Source of the DNA: Flavipsychrobacter sp.
Lineage (GTDB): Bacteria > Bacteroidota > Bacteroidia > Chitinophagales > Chitinophagaceae
Assembly (NCBI GenBank): GCA_016787265.1
Contig: JAEUVF010000001.1
Span: forward strand, 62,001-126,000
Direction: 5' to 3'
Length of the DNA stretch: 64,000 bases
Below are positions 53,601 to 62,852 of the stretch, piece by piece. The notes beneath the pieces were generated by a model, which was given only the letters and a program-made list of their open reading frames with translations, had not been told where the DNA came from and did not search any database. The position numbers and the translations under genes were made by a program. Position 1 is the stretch's first letter. Every line of letters begins with the position of its first letter.

Positions 53601-56600
53601 TGACAAATACATGCTGTACTTCAATCCCTCCTTTGTCTGCATTGGTTGCTATAACGGGAATCTGTACCCGCTCTTTACCGAGCCCGAACAATCGAAACTT
53701 TTGAGAGAAGGGCAGTTTGATCTCTTTGGATTGTGCCGCCCAATTGATTTTCCGTTCAATGACAAACAGGTTAGTTGCTTCAGTAGCCAGCTCAATACTG
53801 GTTTTTTCTCCGGGTTTCAGACTGCGTTTACCCTGGCTTGCGCTCAGGTAACCTGTTTCTGCAACCGTTTTACCTGTGGGGTCTGATAAGAATACAACAG
53901 ACTTGCTCTCGATCATTTCTCCATTCGGATCTACTGCCTTAGCAATCAGCCGGTACCAGCCCGGAGCCCATTTTTTTCTATCCAGTTTTACATAGCCGGT
54001 GGAGTCGCTTTGTATGGATTTACTCCAAACTTTTTTTCCCTCCGACCAGGTTTCGGGATCATCTTCGTTTTTATACAAATCATTCGGGAAGTAACTACGA
54101 AACTCCTGCTCTGTTAGTACAAAGGTATCCGGTGCCTCCCAATAGCGGGAGCGTAACAGTTTACCCGGACTCTTTAACGGTACGATCTTCACGTTAACTT
54201 TTGTAGTTTGCGGTTCTCCCACCAGGTTGGTGCTGCTTACGAGAATACCTGTAAAATCAGTAGTTGGCATTTTCTGCTGCTCCGCACGTACAGTCAGTTT
54301 CAATGATTTATAGGATACCGGCACCGAACTACTGGCCGAACGGGTTTCTCCATTCAAATCAGTGATATCAATATGGATGGTATAATCAAATACCGGATCT
54401 GTTTTTGGTTCAATGTTGCCATCGGGTATGGCCGGAAAAGAAATACTGAAACTTCCGTCCGCAGCAGTTGTCAGACTGCCATGCGCGATTTCGGCAGTTC
54501 TGTACCCCGGTCTGAATCCATAGGCTGCCAGCTTCCAGGGATATGGAAATCTGGCGCCCCTGGTAACCCTGTAAGTACCGGTTGCATTGGAAATCGCATT
54601 GCCCGCATAGGCCATAGCATTGCCTTTTATAGTAACGGTATCGCCTAACCGAACTGTAGTTTTCAGTTTATCCAGGCTTACTTCAAAGCGGGGCCGCTTG
54701 TATTCTTCCACACTAAAGTAGGTGGAAGAACCATACTCTTTGGATTCAATTGTAAACTGTCCCGTCAGTCCGGTTGATGGCAAGGTGAATTTGCCAGCAA
54801 CAGATCCATATTCATTGCTGCTTAACAACAAAGAATCCACTTTCTCCCCATTCGCATCAAACAACTGAAGGGTGGTTTTTTTGTCCGTCAGTAACCGGGG
54901 CAAACCGGTTTCCTTATCCTTGATTGTCAGTACTGCTTTAAAGTAAAGAAGTTGTCCCGGACGATAAATCCCCCGATCCAGAAACCAATGTACTCTTGCG
55001 TTCCTCTTTTCATAAGCCTCTTCTGTTGTATCCTCTTCCCGCTGATGGTAGGAGTAAATATATTCCTGCTCATCAATACGGAGACTATCAATTCCATGCT
55101 GCACTTCCAATGAAAAGCTTCCGTATTTGGTATCACCAATTTTGTCGATAAAGAGATAACCTTTATCGTTTGCTGTCAGTGTTTCCTTTTTCATCCGGCG
55201 ATAGCTCCTGGAAACGGGGTCATAAATCCGTTGATATAGTTCCACGGTTGCTTTTGGCAGTGGCTTTCCTGTATTCCGGTGCAGGAAAAAATAATCCGAT
55301 CCCGAATGAATATAACTGATATTGGAAATATTCAGTTTCACTACTCCCAGGTTGGCATCAGCCATTGAAAAGGAAGGGCGATCGCTTGCCAGTAAAAAAT
55401 ACCTCCCCACCGGCAATGCATCCACTTTGATTTCTGCGCGGTGAAGTTTGTAGTCCTTTCTTTCAGGGAGCGCCTGTTCCCATGCACGCATCGATTCCGA
55501 GCCAGTTAACAAGGCCCAATTAGTGCTGTCAAAATAGTTCGATTGCTCCAGCAAATGCCCATGTTTTACCGGATCCACCGGCAGTACCCGCAGGTAAATC
55601 CTGTCCAGGTTTTTCCATTCTACCAGTCCACGAAAGGGCTCACCCGGGATATTCACCCGTTCGGTTTGCAAACCCAGGCTGGGCGACTTGATTTCCTGTA
55701 CGAGGTTATAAGTACGGATACTGCCCGGACTTGTTTTGTTTTCCCTTACCAGTTCTTCGGCCACTTCCAGTGCTTTTACCGCATTTTCGGCTTCCCTGAA
55801 ATACCAGTCTGCTAAAAGGAAAACTGCCTGATCTGCAGCTGCTGTTCCCTTAAAGCGCTTGCGATGTTGCTCCAGTACCGCTGTATACAAACTGTCCTTA
55901 TCCGGAAATTCAGCTTTATCATGCAGGTAGAGATAACGTTCAAGATCTGTTGAAGCCAGCTCTTCGCGCTGCTGCTGCGTTTCATAATAATTCATCAAAT
56001 CCTGCAGCAGACCAAGACTGATCCTTCCCGGTTCCGCACTATCTCCTTCGGATAACCGAAGTTTCATAAATCCTTCTGCCGGTTGCCAGAGTGTTTTATT
56101 TTCCCAAAATGATTGATCCGCCTGCTCCGGAAGTTCCACCGGATTTTCTTTGAAATAATTCAGTGCTTTTTTTACGACTAATTCGTATAGGGATGATCGG
56201 TAGTTACTATTTTCTCCTTTTTTAATCAGTGGTTCAACCAGTCTGCGGGCTTCCGGACCTTTCAGTGTTGGCTCGGAGAGCGCCTCCCGGTATGCTTTCG
56301 TAATAGCTTTGTGAAAATCGGTTGCTGTCCAGGTTTGAATATCCTCCACATTGGTTTCCGCCAGGGGAGTGCGGTCATAGATCGACCAACGTTGCTGGTC
56401 GTATTTCTTTTTATAATAATCGCTCAGGAGTGTATTCAGGAGTGCCCGTGCCACACCCTGCTCAAGCGCAATTTCCTTTCGCAACAAATTCAACGCTGCC
56501 GTATCACTTTCTTCTACCAGAACCTCCTGCAATTGAATTCGATATAGGATCGCCTTAATCTGATGACCCGATTGTTTCTCTGCCTTCGCCTTTGTATACA

Positions 56601-56757
56601 ACTGTTGTACTTCCTCCAATGCAGACTGGTACAAGCCTGCTTCCTGTACCAGGGAATCTATTTTTTCCCACCAGGGATCGTATTGTGTTGTTGGCATTTT
56701 CTGAGCTGATGAGGAAAAGGAAAAAAATAAAATCAAAAGGCTTAGACCTAAGCGCAT
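50689..56757 (-). CDS. Bacterial alpha-2-macroglobulin-like protein with thioester motif
   Basis: This very large secreted protein (2022 residues from ATG 56757; ATG 56766 is an alternative) has a signal peptide ending 'FFSFSSSAQ'. The N-terminal third is helical with tetratricopeptide-like stretches. Macroglobulin-type beta domains follow ('YHSGSDYFFLHRNTGKPLPKATVELYQ' type), with 'FFFPQLSADSNGHFSFSFTMPESVTSWNWQLFAHTKSLAMGY' marking the A2M domain. The thioester motif C-S-E-Q is in 'YPYECSEQTFNRLYG', so the covalent protease trap should be functional. The complement-like helical domain and receptor-like C-terminus follow. No lipobox and no neighbouring pbpC, unlike proteobacterial homologs. 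It probably inhibits foreign proteases in the periplasm or at the surface. Confidence 0.94.
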   Translation of the reverse strand: MRLGLSLLILFFSFSSSAQKMPTTQYDPWWEKIDSLVQEAGLYQSALEEVQQLYTKAKAEKQSGHQIKAILYRIQLQEVLVEESDTAALNLLRKEIALEQGVARALLNTLLSDYYKKKYDQQRWSIYDRTPLAETNVEDIQTWTATDFHKAITKAYREALSEPTLKGPEARRLVEPLIKKGENSNYRSSLYELVVKKALNYFKENPVELPEQADQSFWENKTLWQPAEGFMKLRLSEGDSAEPGRISLGLLQDLMNYYETQQQREELASTDLERYLYLHDKAEFPDKDSLYTAVLEQHRKRFKGTAAADQAVFLLADWYFREAENAVKALEVAEELVRENKTSPGSIRTYNLVQEIKSPSLGLQTERVNIPGEPFRGLVEWKNLDRIYLRVLPVDPVKHGHLLEQSNYFDSTNWALLTGSESMRAWEQALPERKDYKLHRAEIKVDALPVGRYFLLASDRPSFSMADANLGVVKLNISNISYIHSGSDYFFLHRNTGKPLPKATVELYQRIYDPVSRSYRRMKKETLTANDKGYLFIDKIGDTKYGSFSLEVQHGIDSLRIDEQEYIYSYHQREEDTTEEAYEKRNARVHWFLDRGIYRPGQLLYFKAVLTIKDKETGLPRLLTDKKTTLQLFDANGEKVDSLLLSSNEYGSVAGKFTLPSTGLTGQFTIESKEYGSSTYFSVEEYKRPRFEVSLDKLKTTVRLGDTVTIKGNAMAYAGNAISNATGTYRVTRGARFPYPWKLAAYGFRPGYRTAEIAHGSLTTAADGSFSISFPAIPDGNIEPKTDPVFDYTIHIDITDLNGETRSASSSVPVSYKSLKLTVRAEQQKMPTTDFTGILVSSTNLVGEPQTTKVNVKIVPLKSPGKLLRSRYWEAPDTFVLTEQEFRSYFPNDLYKNEDDPETWSEGKKVWSKSIQSDSTGYVKLDRKKWAPGWYRLIAKAVDPNGEMIESKSVVFLSDPTGKTVAETGYLSASQGKRSLKPGEKTSIELATEATNLFVIERKINWAAQSKEIKLPFSQKFRLFGLGKERVQIPVIATNADKGGIEVQHVFVKHNRVYSYDSYFSVPLEEKDLKIQLKTFRDKLEPGGKEKWTVAISGEEAEKFGMELLTSMYDASLDQFAFSTWNKPAVWPSLNPVGNWTGITNFTAVGSSEHRIDLPVKAEEWKTEEELVEFEFLEDRRRNFGGKFVLRESERLMDASLPAAAPGVEIAKSTSAKVVADSAVTSEGAAAESFSPPPPPAIRSNFAETAFFFPQLSADSNGHFSFSFTMPESVTSWNWQLFAHTKSLAMGYLQQTIVTQKDLMVQPNMPRFVREGDKMEITTKVVNLTDKEVTGQAELQLIDATTNQPVDGWFRNFFPNQYFTVGPKSSELVKFPMEVPYQFDRALTWRIIARVGDKTDGESATLPVLSNRQLVTEAIPFFINGAATKEIPLTKLLNSKDSETLSNQSLTVEFSANPAWYAIQSLPYLADYPYECSEQTFNRLYGYLIADHLLKSAPRIKQVLLEWQQKDTSALLSNLQKNQQLKQVLLEETPWVLEAKSEAEQKKRLLLLFDAVRLSNESSKMIAKLKEMQSENGGFSWFTGGPDDRYITQYILTGIGHLQKLGIIGADYGLFAPIVSAALSYADQRLLEDYNKRDKGQKEPVYLNTYAVQYHYMRSFYSSIGLSGQYMVAANHYRKEMQSLWTKGNLFTKAMIALALHRTGDKQTASSILKSLQQTAIKSEDKGMYWKANTAGYYWQEAPIETQALMIELFQELKQPATTINALKAWLLLNKQTNRWSSTKATADACYALLLQGDNWLEAAPKVSVNLGEVTTITAGKEEAGTGYYQKIIPGTAVFPEMGEIKIQVQQAAAPTVVAPVWGAIYWQYFDNLENITAAKGPLSINKQVLVEKLTDKGPVLEQITDGAMLKVGDKLVVRLEIKTDRQMEYVHVKDMRASALEPTNVLSGYRWKGTLGYYESTRDASTNFFIQSLPKGSHVLEYALFVSHAGTFSNGISSIQCMYAPEFTSHTEGIKLNIEAN

Positions 56758-56902
56758 ATCTGACATTTTAATACAAGTTATTGAAAAGCATACAGACCAT
56801 AGATGCAGGCGACATTGGATTACATAGACCAATGCCCGCAAATCAATCATCTTAACAGAACCTTGAGTGAATGTGAACTACTCACGTTGCAGGAACAAAT
56901 TA

Positions 56903-56927
56903 AAAAAGCTGTCCCCCGGAGAGGACA
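56903..56927 (-). terminator. Second hairpin with T-tract downstream of sucD
   Basis: On the minus strand GCTGTCC and GGACAGC form a 7-bp stem around an 8-nt GC-rich loop (56910-56928), followed by T6 (56909-56904). It lies about 70 nt beyond the first sucD terminator, so it may be a back-up or end a small RNA. Confidence 0.7.
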
Positions 56928-56979
56928 GCCCTATGTTGGAGTGAATGGGAGACGACTGCCTGAAAGGGTACAGAAAGAC

Positions 56980-57010
56980 AAAAGCGGTACAAATATTGCA
57001 CCGCTTTTTC
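56980..57010. terminator. Intrinsic terminator of sucD
   Basis: AAAAGCGGT (56980-56988) and ACCGCTTTT (57000-57008) form a perfect 9-bp stem with an 11-nt loop and T-rich flanks on both strands. It is 20 nt beyond the sucD stop on the minus strand. Confidence 0.85.
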
Positions 57011-57029
57011 ATATTTTCTGGTATTTCTA

Positions 57030-57902
57030 CTATTTTTTAATCACTTCGGCCATCTTTTTTCCGATATCAGCCGGACTTTGTACTACGTGGATTCCACATT
57101 CCGCCATGATCTTCATTTTTGCTTCCGCTGTATCATCCGCTCCTCCAATAATCGCTCCGGCATGTCCCATACGACGGCCCGGAGGCGCTGTCTGACCTGC
57201 AATAAATCCTACCACAGGCTTGGTTCCATTCTCCTTAATCCACTTGGCAGCTTCCGCTTCCATGCTTCCACCGATCTCACCAATCATTACGATACCGTCT
57301 GTTTCCGGATCATTCATCAGCAATTCTACCGCTTCTTTGGTCGGTGTGCCAATGATGGGGTCACCACCAATTCCAATCGCTGTGGAAATTCCCAGTCCCG
57401 CTTTAGCTACCTGATCTGCCGCTTCATAAGTCAGGGTTCCACTCTTGGAAACAATGCCAATACGACCCGCCTTGAACACAAATCCTGGCATGATACCAAC
57501 TTTACACTCATCGGCAGTGATTACACCCGGACAGTTTGGACCAACCAGGCGAGTCTTACGGCCCTGCAGGAAATTTTTGGCGCGAACCATATCCTGCACC
57601 GGAATCCCTTCTGTGATACATACCACCAGTTCAATACCGGCTTCCGCCGCTTCCATGATGGCATCTGCTGCAAATGCAGGTGGAACAAATATAATGGATA
57701 CATTGGCGCCGGTTGCCTTCACAGCATCGGCTACCGTATTAAAAACAGGACGATCCAGGTGCGTTGAGCCACCTTTACCGGGAGTAACACCACCCACTAC
57801 CTGAGTGCCATACTCGATCATTTGGGTAGCATGGAAAGTTCCTTCCGTTCCTGTGAATCCCTGTACTATAATCTTCGATTGCTTATTTACTAAAACGCTC
57901 AT
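57030..57902 (-). CDS. sucD: Succinate-CoA ligase, alpha subunit
   Basis: This 290-residue TCA-cycle enzyme subunit makes ATP or GTP while converting succinyl-CoA to succinate. The CoA-binding motif '[31 protein letters not shown]' and the phospho-histidine loop '[16 protein letters not shown]' are present, with '[20 protein letters not shown]' in between. Full length for the family. The beta-subunit gene sucC is not adjacent, which is common in Bacteroidota. TAGTTTTG (57935-57928, minus strand) is a plausible -7 promoter element. Confidence 0.97.
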   Translation of the reverse strand: MSVLVNKQSKIIVQGFTGTEGTFHATQMIEYGTQVVGGVTPGKGGSTHLDRPVFNTVADAVKATGANVSIIFVPPAFAADAIMEAAEAGIELVVCITEGIPVQDMVRAKNFLQGRKTRLVGPNCPGVITADECKVGIMPGFVFKAGRIGIVSKSGTLTYEAADQVAKAGLGISTAIGIGGDPIIGTPTKEAVELLMNDPETDGIVMIGEIGGSMEAEAAKWIKENGTKPVVGFIAGQTAPPGRRMGHAGAIIGGADDTAEAKMKIMAECGIHVVQSPADIGKKMAEVIKK

Positions 57903-57927
57903 ATGGCTTTATTTTAATGATCGGGGG

Positions 57928-57935
57928 CAAAACTA
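57928..57935 (-). promoter_or_regulatory. Candidate -7 element of sucD promoter
   Basis: TAGTTTTG on the minus strand fits TAnnTTTG and is 25 nt upstream of the sucD ATG. No clear TTTG lies 19-21 nt further upstream. Confidence 0.4.
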
Positions 57936-57976
57936 AGGTATAATGGGCAGATATCCGGCGCATTCCAAAGGGAAAA

Positions 57977-58786
57977 TTAGCGGATCAGGTCCTCCATATT
58001 CCGGTCGTTGTCAATCTTGCCGGTCTGTTCCAGCATCCGCATGTCCTTTGCATCCCGGAGGAAGTCTGAAGCAAAGATGAATTCATTCAGGCGCTGGTTT
58101 TTGCTGAAGATGATCTCTTTGTTATTCCCTTCCCATTCCTTATCTCCTTTGTACATATAGATGATCTTATCCCCAATCTCCATTACCGAGTTCATGTCAT
58201 GGGTATTGATCACGGTGGTAATATTAAATTCCTGTGTCAGTTCCTTGATCAGCTTGTCAATCACCAGTGAAGTCTGCGGATCAAGACCAGAGTTGGGTTC
58301 ATCGCAAAACAGGTATTTGGGATTTAATACGATTGCCCGGGCGATGCCCACCCTTTTTTTCATGCCTCCACTGATCTCGGCCGGAAATTTTTTGTTGGCA
58401 TCCCTCAGCTCCACCCGGTCCAATACCTCATCAACCCGCTTACGTTTCTCTGCCAGGGTCCAGTTGGTAAACATATCCAGCGGAAATTGAATATTTTTTT
58501 CAACGGTCAAACTGTCGAATAAAGCAGATCCCTGGAACAACATCCCAATCTTCTTCCGGATTTCCTTTTTGTCCGCTGCATCCATATTGGTGAAATCCTC
58601 GCCATCGTATAAAATGGAGCCGCTATCCGGGCGAAACAATCCAACCAGGCATTTCATGAATACGGTTTTCCCGCTTCCACTGGCTCCAATGATCAGATTA
58701 CATTTGCCATCGTCCATAACCGCACTCACATCGTTGATTACAGTTTTGTCGCCAAAGCCTTTTTTGATATGCTTAACTTCAATCAT
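57977..58786 (-). CDS. MlaF-like ABC transporter ATP-binding protein
   Basis: This 269-residue ATPase belongs to the lipid-transport ABC family (MlaF/TTG2A). ATG 58786 gives the natural beginning 'MIEVKHIKKGFGDKTVINDVSAVMDDGKCNLIIGASGSGKTVFMKCLVGLFRPDSG' with Walker A; 'ISGGMKKRVGIARAIVLNPKYLFCDEPNSGLDPQTS' holds the signature and Walker B, and the 'DEPNSGLDP' form is typical of MlaF. The C-terminal extension is about 25 residues. The start lies 1 nt after the MlaE-like gene. The MCE-domain partner (MlaD) is not in the window. Role: glycerophospholipid traffic between inner and outer membranes. Confidence 0.9.
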   Translation of the reverse strand: MIEVKHIKKGFGDKTVINDVSAVMDDGKCNLIIGASGSGKTVFMKCLVGLFRPDSGSILYDGEDFTNMDAADKKEIRKKIGMLFQGSALFDSLTVEKNIQFPLDMFTNWTLAEKRKRVDEVLDRVELRDANKKFPAEISGGMKKRVGIARAIVLNPKYLFCDEPNSGLDPQTSLVIDKLIKELTQEFNITTVINTHDMNSVMEIGDKIIYMYKGDKEWEGNNKEIIFSKNQRLNEFIFASDFLRDAKDMRMLEQTGKIDNDRNMEDLIR

Positions 58787-58787
58787 G

Positions 58788-59525
58788 TTATAAGAGTATG
58801 GCTGCCAATACGTAATCGGCAAATAGAATTAATACGCAACTCACTACTACCGATTTGGTAGATGCCCGTCCGATTTCCAGTGCTCCTCCCTGTACATAAT
58901 AGCCGTAAAAAGCCGGCACACTGGATATGATAAAGGAGAATACATAGGCTTTTACCATCGCAAAAAATACGTTATAGGGTAGAAACGCGTTTAGCAGTCC
59001 TTTGTCAAAATCGGTCGTTGAAAGAATATTCGCTGCCTCTCCGGCCAACCGGCCTCCCCAGATACCGAGTCCTGCCGATATCACCACCAGCATTGGTATC
59101 ACCACCAGGGCTGCCACTATCTTGGGTAACACCAGGTAAGTTTTGGTATTGATCCCCATAATTTCCAGGGCATCAATCTGTTCACTTACTCTCATATTTC
59201 CCAGCTCGCTTGCGATTTTACTTCCTACCACACCCGCCAGCACAATACAGACAAGGGTAGGGGCAAACTCCAGTAATACGGTATCCCGCACGATCTGGGC
59301 GATAGAAGATTTTGGAATAAGCGGACTCACCAGTTGGTAAGCTGTTTGCAGAGTGGATACCGCTCCCATAAATACAGATATGATCACTACAATGCCGAGC
59401 GATCCGATTCCTATATCATTACACTGGTGCATGAATTCCTTCCAGTATACCTTGCGGTTCTCCGGTTTGGAAAACATATCCCTTAACATAAGTATGTATC
59501 TCCCGAATTCCTGGATAAATTTCAT
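58788..59525 (-). CDS. MlaE-like ABC transporter permease
   Basis: This 245-residue permease of the MlaE family has five to six membrane segments. Signature parts are 'QCNDIGIGSLGIVVIISVFMGAVSTLQTAYQL', 'LLEFAPTLVCIVLAGVVGSKIASELGNMRVSEQIDALEIMGINTKTYLVLPKI' and the final 'YYVQGGALEIGRASTKSVVVSCVLILFADYVLAAILL'. It forms the membrane part of the phospholipid transporter together with the following MlaF-like ATPase. It lies 21 nt after maeB on the same strand, so transcription may read through from the malic enzyme gene. Confidence 0.93.
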   Translation of the reverse strand: MKFIQEFGRYILMLRDMFSKPENRKVYWKEFMHQCNDIGIGSLGIVVIISVFMGAVSTLQTAYQLVSPLIPKSSIAQIVRDTVLLEFAPTLVCIVLAGVVGSKIASELGNMRVSEQIDALEIMGINTKTYLVLPKIVAALVVIPMLVVISAGLGIWGGRLAGEAANILSTTDFDKGLLNAFLPYNVFFAMVKAYVFSFIISSVPAFYGYYVQGGALEIGRASTKSVVVSCVLILFADYVLAAILL

Positions 59526-59546
59526 GCTATGCGCTTCGCTGTTTAA

Positions 59547-61892
59547 TTACATTTCTTTTGTGACCTTCTGGAATCGTTTCCACCATTTGGATTTGCGAAC
59601 GATCTCTTCTGTCTGATTGCGGCTGCACTTCATCTGTGCATCTATTACCGCTACCAATGCCATATTAAAGATACTCCGAACAGAGCTTCCTAACTGTAAT
59701 ACATGAACGGGCTTTTTCAATCCCAGCAGAATCGGTCCGATTGCATCGGCACCACCTACTTCTTTCAATAGGTTATACGCGATATTACCCGCAGCCAGGT
59801 TGGGGAAAATCAGGGTGTTTACGTCCTTATCCACCAGTTCGCTGAAAGGGTAATTATCTTTAAGTATTTCTTTATTAAAAGCGATGATACCCTGCATTTC
59901 GCCATCTACGATCAGTGAAGGATTTCGCTCTTTTACCAGCTTACGCGCCTTGGCAACCAATTGCGCTTCCGGCGATGCGCTGCTTCCGAAATTGGAATAA
60001 CTCAACATCGCGATGCGGGGGGTGAGATTGAAATTCCGAACTTCCTTGGCTACCATCAATGTGATTTCCGCCAGTTCCTCTGCAGTTGGATTAAAGTTCA
60101 CTGTTGTATCTGCCATAAAAATGGGACCCTTCTTGGTCAGCAGCAGATACATTCCGGCGATTTTGTTTACGCTTTCTTCCGTACCGATCACCTGCAAAGC
60201 CGGCCGGATGGTTTCATCGTAATTGCGGGTGAGCCCGGATATCATGGCATCAGCATCACCTGTTTCCACCATCATGCAACCGAAATAGTTCCGGTCTTTC
60301 ATGATCTTGATCGATTCGTACTTGTTCAGGCCCTTACGTTGTCTTTTTAAAAACAGCAGTTGCCCATATTCCTTTCTCTTCTCCTCCTGCTCGTCACTCC
60401 GCGGATCAATGATAGGAATGCCATCCAAATCAATCTGGTTGGTTTCGGCGATCCGACGGATCTTTTCTTCATTTCCTAACAGGATAGGATATGCGACACC
60501 TTCTTCAAAGACAATCGATGCCGCTTTCAGAATCTTCAGGTTATCCGCTTCTGCAAATACCAGTCGTTTCGGATCCCGTCTTGCCTTACTGCCGATTACA
60601 CGCATCAACTGGTTGTCGATACCCAAACGATTGTTCAATTCTTCTTCATATGCTTCCCAGTTTTTAATAGTAGTCGTAGCTACTCCACTCGCGATTGCCG
60701 CTTTTGCTACCGCCGGTGCGATGCTGGCAAGCAGGCGCGGGTCGAGGGGTTTGGGAATTATATAGTGCGGACCAAAAACGATATTCTTTTCGTTATAAGC
60801 CAAATTCACGATATCCGGAACCGGGCTCTTTGCCAGGTCTGCCAGCGCATGTACGGCCGCGAGTTTCATTTCCTCATTGATCTGGGTGGCCCGAACATCG
60901 AGGGCACCCCTGAAGATATAGGGAAAGCCCAGCACATTGTTTACCTGGTTAGGATAATCACTCCGGCCGGTTGCCATGATCAGGTCTTTGCGCGCAGCAA
61001 CGCCTTTTTCATAGGTGATTTCCGGATCAGGATTGGCCATCGCGAATACTATGGGATTTTTCGCCATGCTTTGCACCATCTCGGTGGTAACCACATTCCC
61101 GACACTCAATCCAAGGAAAACATCCGCATCCTTCATAGCTTTCATGAGTGTCCAGTCGGCTGATTTTACCGCGAAAGGAGCTTTGTCTTCACCGAGGTCA
61201 GTTCTTCCGGCATGCAATACGCCATCCTTATCAAATAGGGTGAAATTTTCATAACGGGCACCGAGTGAGACATACAGTTTCACACAGGCCATGGCAGCAG
61301 CTCCGGCGCCATTTATAACAAAACGGACTTTCTCAATCTTTTTCTTCTGTAATTCCAGTGCATTCAGTAAAGCCGCTGCACTGATGATGGCTGTCCCATG
61401 CTGATCATCGTGCATTACCGGAATTTTCATCCGCTTGCGCAACTCTTTCTCTATATAAAAGCATTCAGGTGCCTTGATGTCTTCGAGGTTAATACCGCCA
61501 AATGTGGGCTCCAGCGCTTGTACGATCTCCACAAATTTTTCGGGATCCTTCTCATTGATTTCGATATCAAATACATCGATGTCTGCAAAAATCTTGAACA
61601 ATACCCCTTTCCCTTCCATTACCGGCTTGCTGGCTTCCGGCCCAATATCGCCAAGTCCCAATACCGCAGTGCCATTGGAGATGACCCCTACCAGGTTGCC
61701 TTTGGCAGTGTATTTATAAACGTTCTCACGGTTGGATTCGATTTCCTTACAGGGTTCAGCCACACCCGGACTATACGCCAGCGAAAGATCCCGCTGGGTT
61801 TTAGCCTCTTTGGTGGGAACCACTTCTATTTTCCCCGGCCTTCCTTTCGCATGGTACTCAAGAGCCTGGGAACGTCTGGTTTCTTTACTCAT
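59547..61892 (-). CDS. maeB: NADP-dependent malic enzyme, MaeB type
   Basis: This 781-residue two-domain enzyme decarboxylates malate to pyruvate with NADP. The N-terminal malic enzyme domain (about 1-430) includes '[17 protein letters not shown]', '[31 protein letters not shown]', '[17 protein letters not shown]' and '[13 protein letters not shown]'. The C-terminal phosphotransacetylase-like domain (about 440-770: '[30 protein letters not shown]') is usually catalytically inactive and regulatory, sensing acetyl-CoA. Length and order match E. coli MaeB. The gene is divergent from the ABC/GntR unit. Confidence 0.97.
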   Translation of the reverse strand: MSKETRRSQALEYHAKGRPGKIEVVPTKEAKTQRDLSLAYSPGVAEPCKEIESNRENVYKYTAKGNLVGVISNGTAVLGLGDIGPEASKPVMEGKGVLFKIFADIDVFDIEINEKDPEKFVEIVQALEPTFGGINLEDIKAPECFYIEKELRKRMKIPVMHDDQHGTAIISAAALLNALELQKKKIEKVRFVINGAGAAAMACVKLYVSLGARYENFTLFDKDGVLHAGRTDLGEDKAPFAVKSADWTLMKAMKDADVFLGLSVGNVVTTEMVQSMAKNPIVFAMANPDPEITYEKGVAARKDLIMATGRSDYPNQVNNVLGFPYIFRGALDVRATQINEEMKLAAVHALADLAKSPVPDIVNLAYNEKNIVFGPHYIIPKPLDPRLLASIAPAVAKAAIASGVATTTIKNWEAYEEELNNRLGIDNQLMRVIGSKARRDPKRLVFAEADNLKILKAASIVFEEGVAYPILLGNEEKIRRIAETNQIDLDGIPIIDPRSDEQEEKRKEYGQLLFLKRQRKGLNKYESIKIMKDRNYFGCMMVETGDADAMISGLTRNYDETIRPALQVIGTEESVNKIAGMYLLLTKKGPIFMADTTVNFNPTAEELAEITLMVAKEVRNFNLTPRIAMLSYSNFGSSASPEAQLVAKARKLVKERNPSLIVDGEMQGIIAFNKEILKDNYPFSELVDKDVNTLIFPNLAAGNIAYNLLKEVGGADAIGPILLGLKKPVHVLQLGSSVRSIFNMALVAVIDAQMKCSRNQTEEIVRKSKWWKRFQKVTKEM

Positions 61893-61929
61893 ACGGGTGC
61901 AAAATACGAAATGACATTTTGCAAAAAGA

Positions 61930-61986
61930 TTTGGTTGGAAAAGAAAAAGCTATACTTTTGTAGTGTACTAGTTAAGTAGTACACTA
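61930..61986 (+). promoter_or_regulatory. Promoter with palindromic operator of the ABC/GntR unit
   Basis: TTTG (61930-61933), exactly 19 nt, and TACTTTTG (61953-61960) form an ideal Bacteroidota promoter. Directly after it, TAGTGTACTA (61961-61970) and TAGTACACTA (61977-61986) are perfect 10-bp inverted arms with a 6-nt spacer, covering the expected start site. The AGTGTA...TACACT pattern resembles operators of YtrA-type GntR repressors, and such a regulator is the last gene of this unit. Confidence 0.85.
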
Positions 61987-61998
61987 AAACAATAAAAC

Positions 61999-62829
61999 AT
62001 GATATCCATCCAGAACATTCATTTCAGGTATAAAAACAAACCGGTTTTCACTGGTTTGTCGCTGGACCTGCAACCCGGACATATCTATGGACTGCTGGGT
62101 AAAAACGGAACGGGGAAGTCAACCCTGCTCCGATTGATCAATGGATTACTCTTCCCAAAAGAAGGTAAGCTTAACGTGCTGGGCTATACGCCGGCCAAAC
62201 GCCAGCCAGATTTTTTGAAGCAGGTTTTCCTGGTTCCGGAAGAGTTTTATCTGCCGAATATCTCCATAAATGAATTTTTAAAGGCCAATACCGGATTCTA
62301 TCCGCTATTCAGTGCAGAACAATTCAACAGCTATCTGGGTGAATTTGCCATTCCCCGCGACCAGCACCTGCAGGAAATGAGCTACGGACAGAAGAAAAAA
62401 CTGTTAATCAGTTTTGGTCTGGCTTGTAACACCCCCATTTTATTAATGGATGAACCAACCAATGGCCTGGACATTGTGAGCAAAAGCCAGTTTCGTAAAG
62501 TGATGGCAGGTGCAGTTAGTGAAGAAAAATGCATCCTGATTTCCACCCACCAGGTAAAAGACCTGGAAAACCTGATCGACCGGATTACCATAATAGATGA
62601 AGGCGGTATTCTCTTTGATCAAACAATTGGCACTATCACCAATCGCCTGCATTTTAAAATTTCTTTCGACAGTGAGGAAGTTCGGTCTGCGCTTTATAAA
62701 GAGACTTCCTTAAAAGGGAATGCCATCATACTGCTCAATGATGAAGGGGAGGAGGGAAGGCTGGACCTAGAGATGTTATACAAGGCCATCATCTCCAATA
62801 AGGAAGCGGTACAAAAAGCATTTAAATAA
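61999..62829 (+). CDS. ABC transporter ATP-binding protein, YtrB type
   Basis: This 276-residue ATPase is of the ABC-2 group. Walker A 'LLGKNGTGKSTLLRLINGLLFP', signature 'EMSYGQKKKLLISFGLACNTPILLMDEPTNGLDI' (degenerate LSGGQ, MSYGQ) and the H-loop 'ISTHQVKDLE' are seen. A C-terminal extension of about 60 residues follows the ABC core. It is the first gene of a three-gene unit ending with a GntR regulator, as in the ytr operon of Firmicutes. The substrate is unknown; related systems respond to cell-envelope stress. Confidence 0.9.
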   Translation: MISIQNIHFRYKNKPVFTGLSLDLQPGHIYGLLGKNGTGKSTLLRLINGLLFPKEGKLNVLGYTPAKRQPDFLKQVFLVPEEFYLPNISINEFLKANTGFYPLFSAEQFNSYLGEFAIPRDQHLQEMSYGQKKKLLISFGLACNTPILLMDEPTNGLDIVSKSQFRKVMAGAVSEEKCILISTHQVKDLENLIDRITIIDEGGILFDQTIGTITNRLHFKISFDSEEVRSALYKETSLKGNAIILLNDEGEEGRLDLEMLYKAIISNKEAVQKAFK

Positions 62830-62852
62830 TCAACCACCTTATCCAACTAATT

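Noticed and set aside
57078..57767. 229-codon open frame on the plus strand
   Set aside because: It is fully antisense to sucD, is rich in Cys, His and Arg, and has no family resemblance; it is a by-product of sucD codon use.
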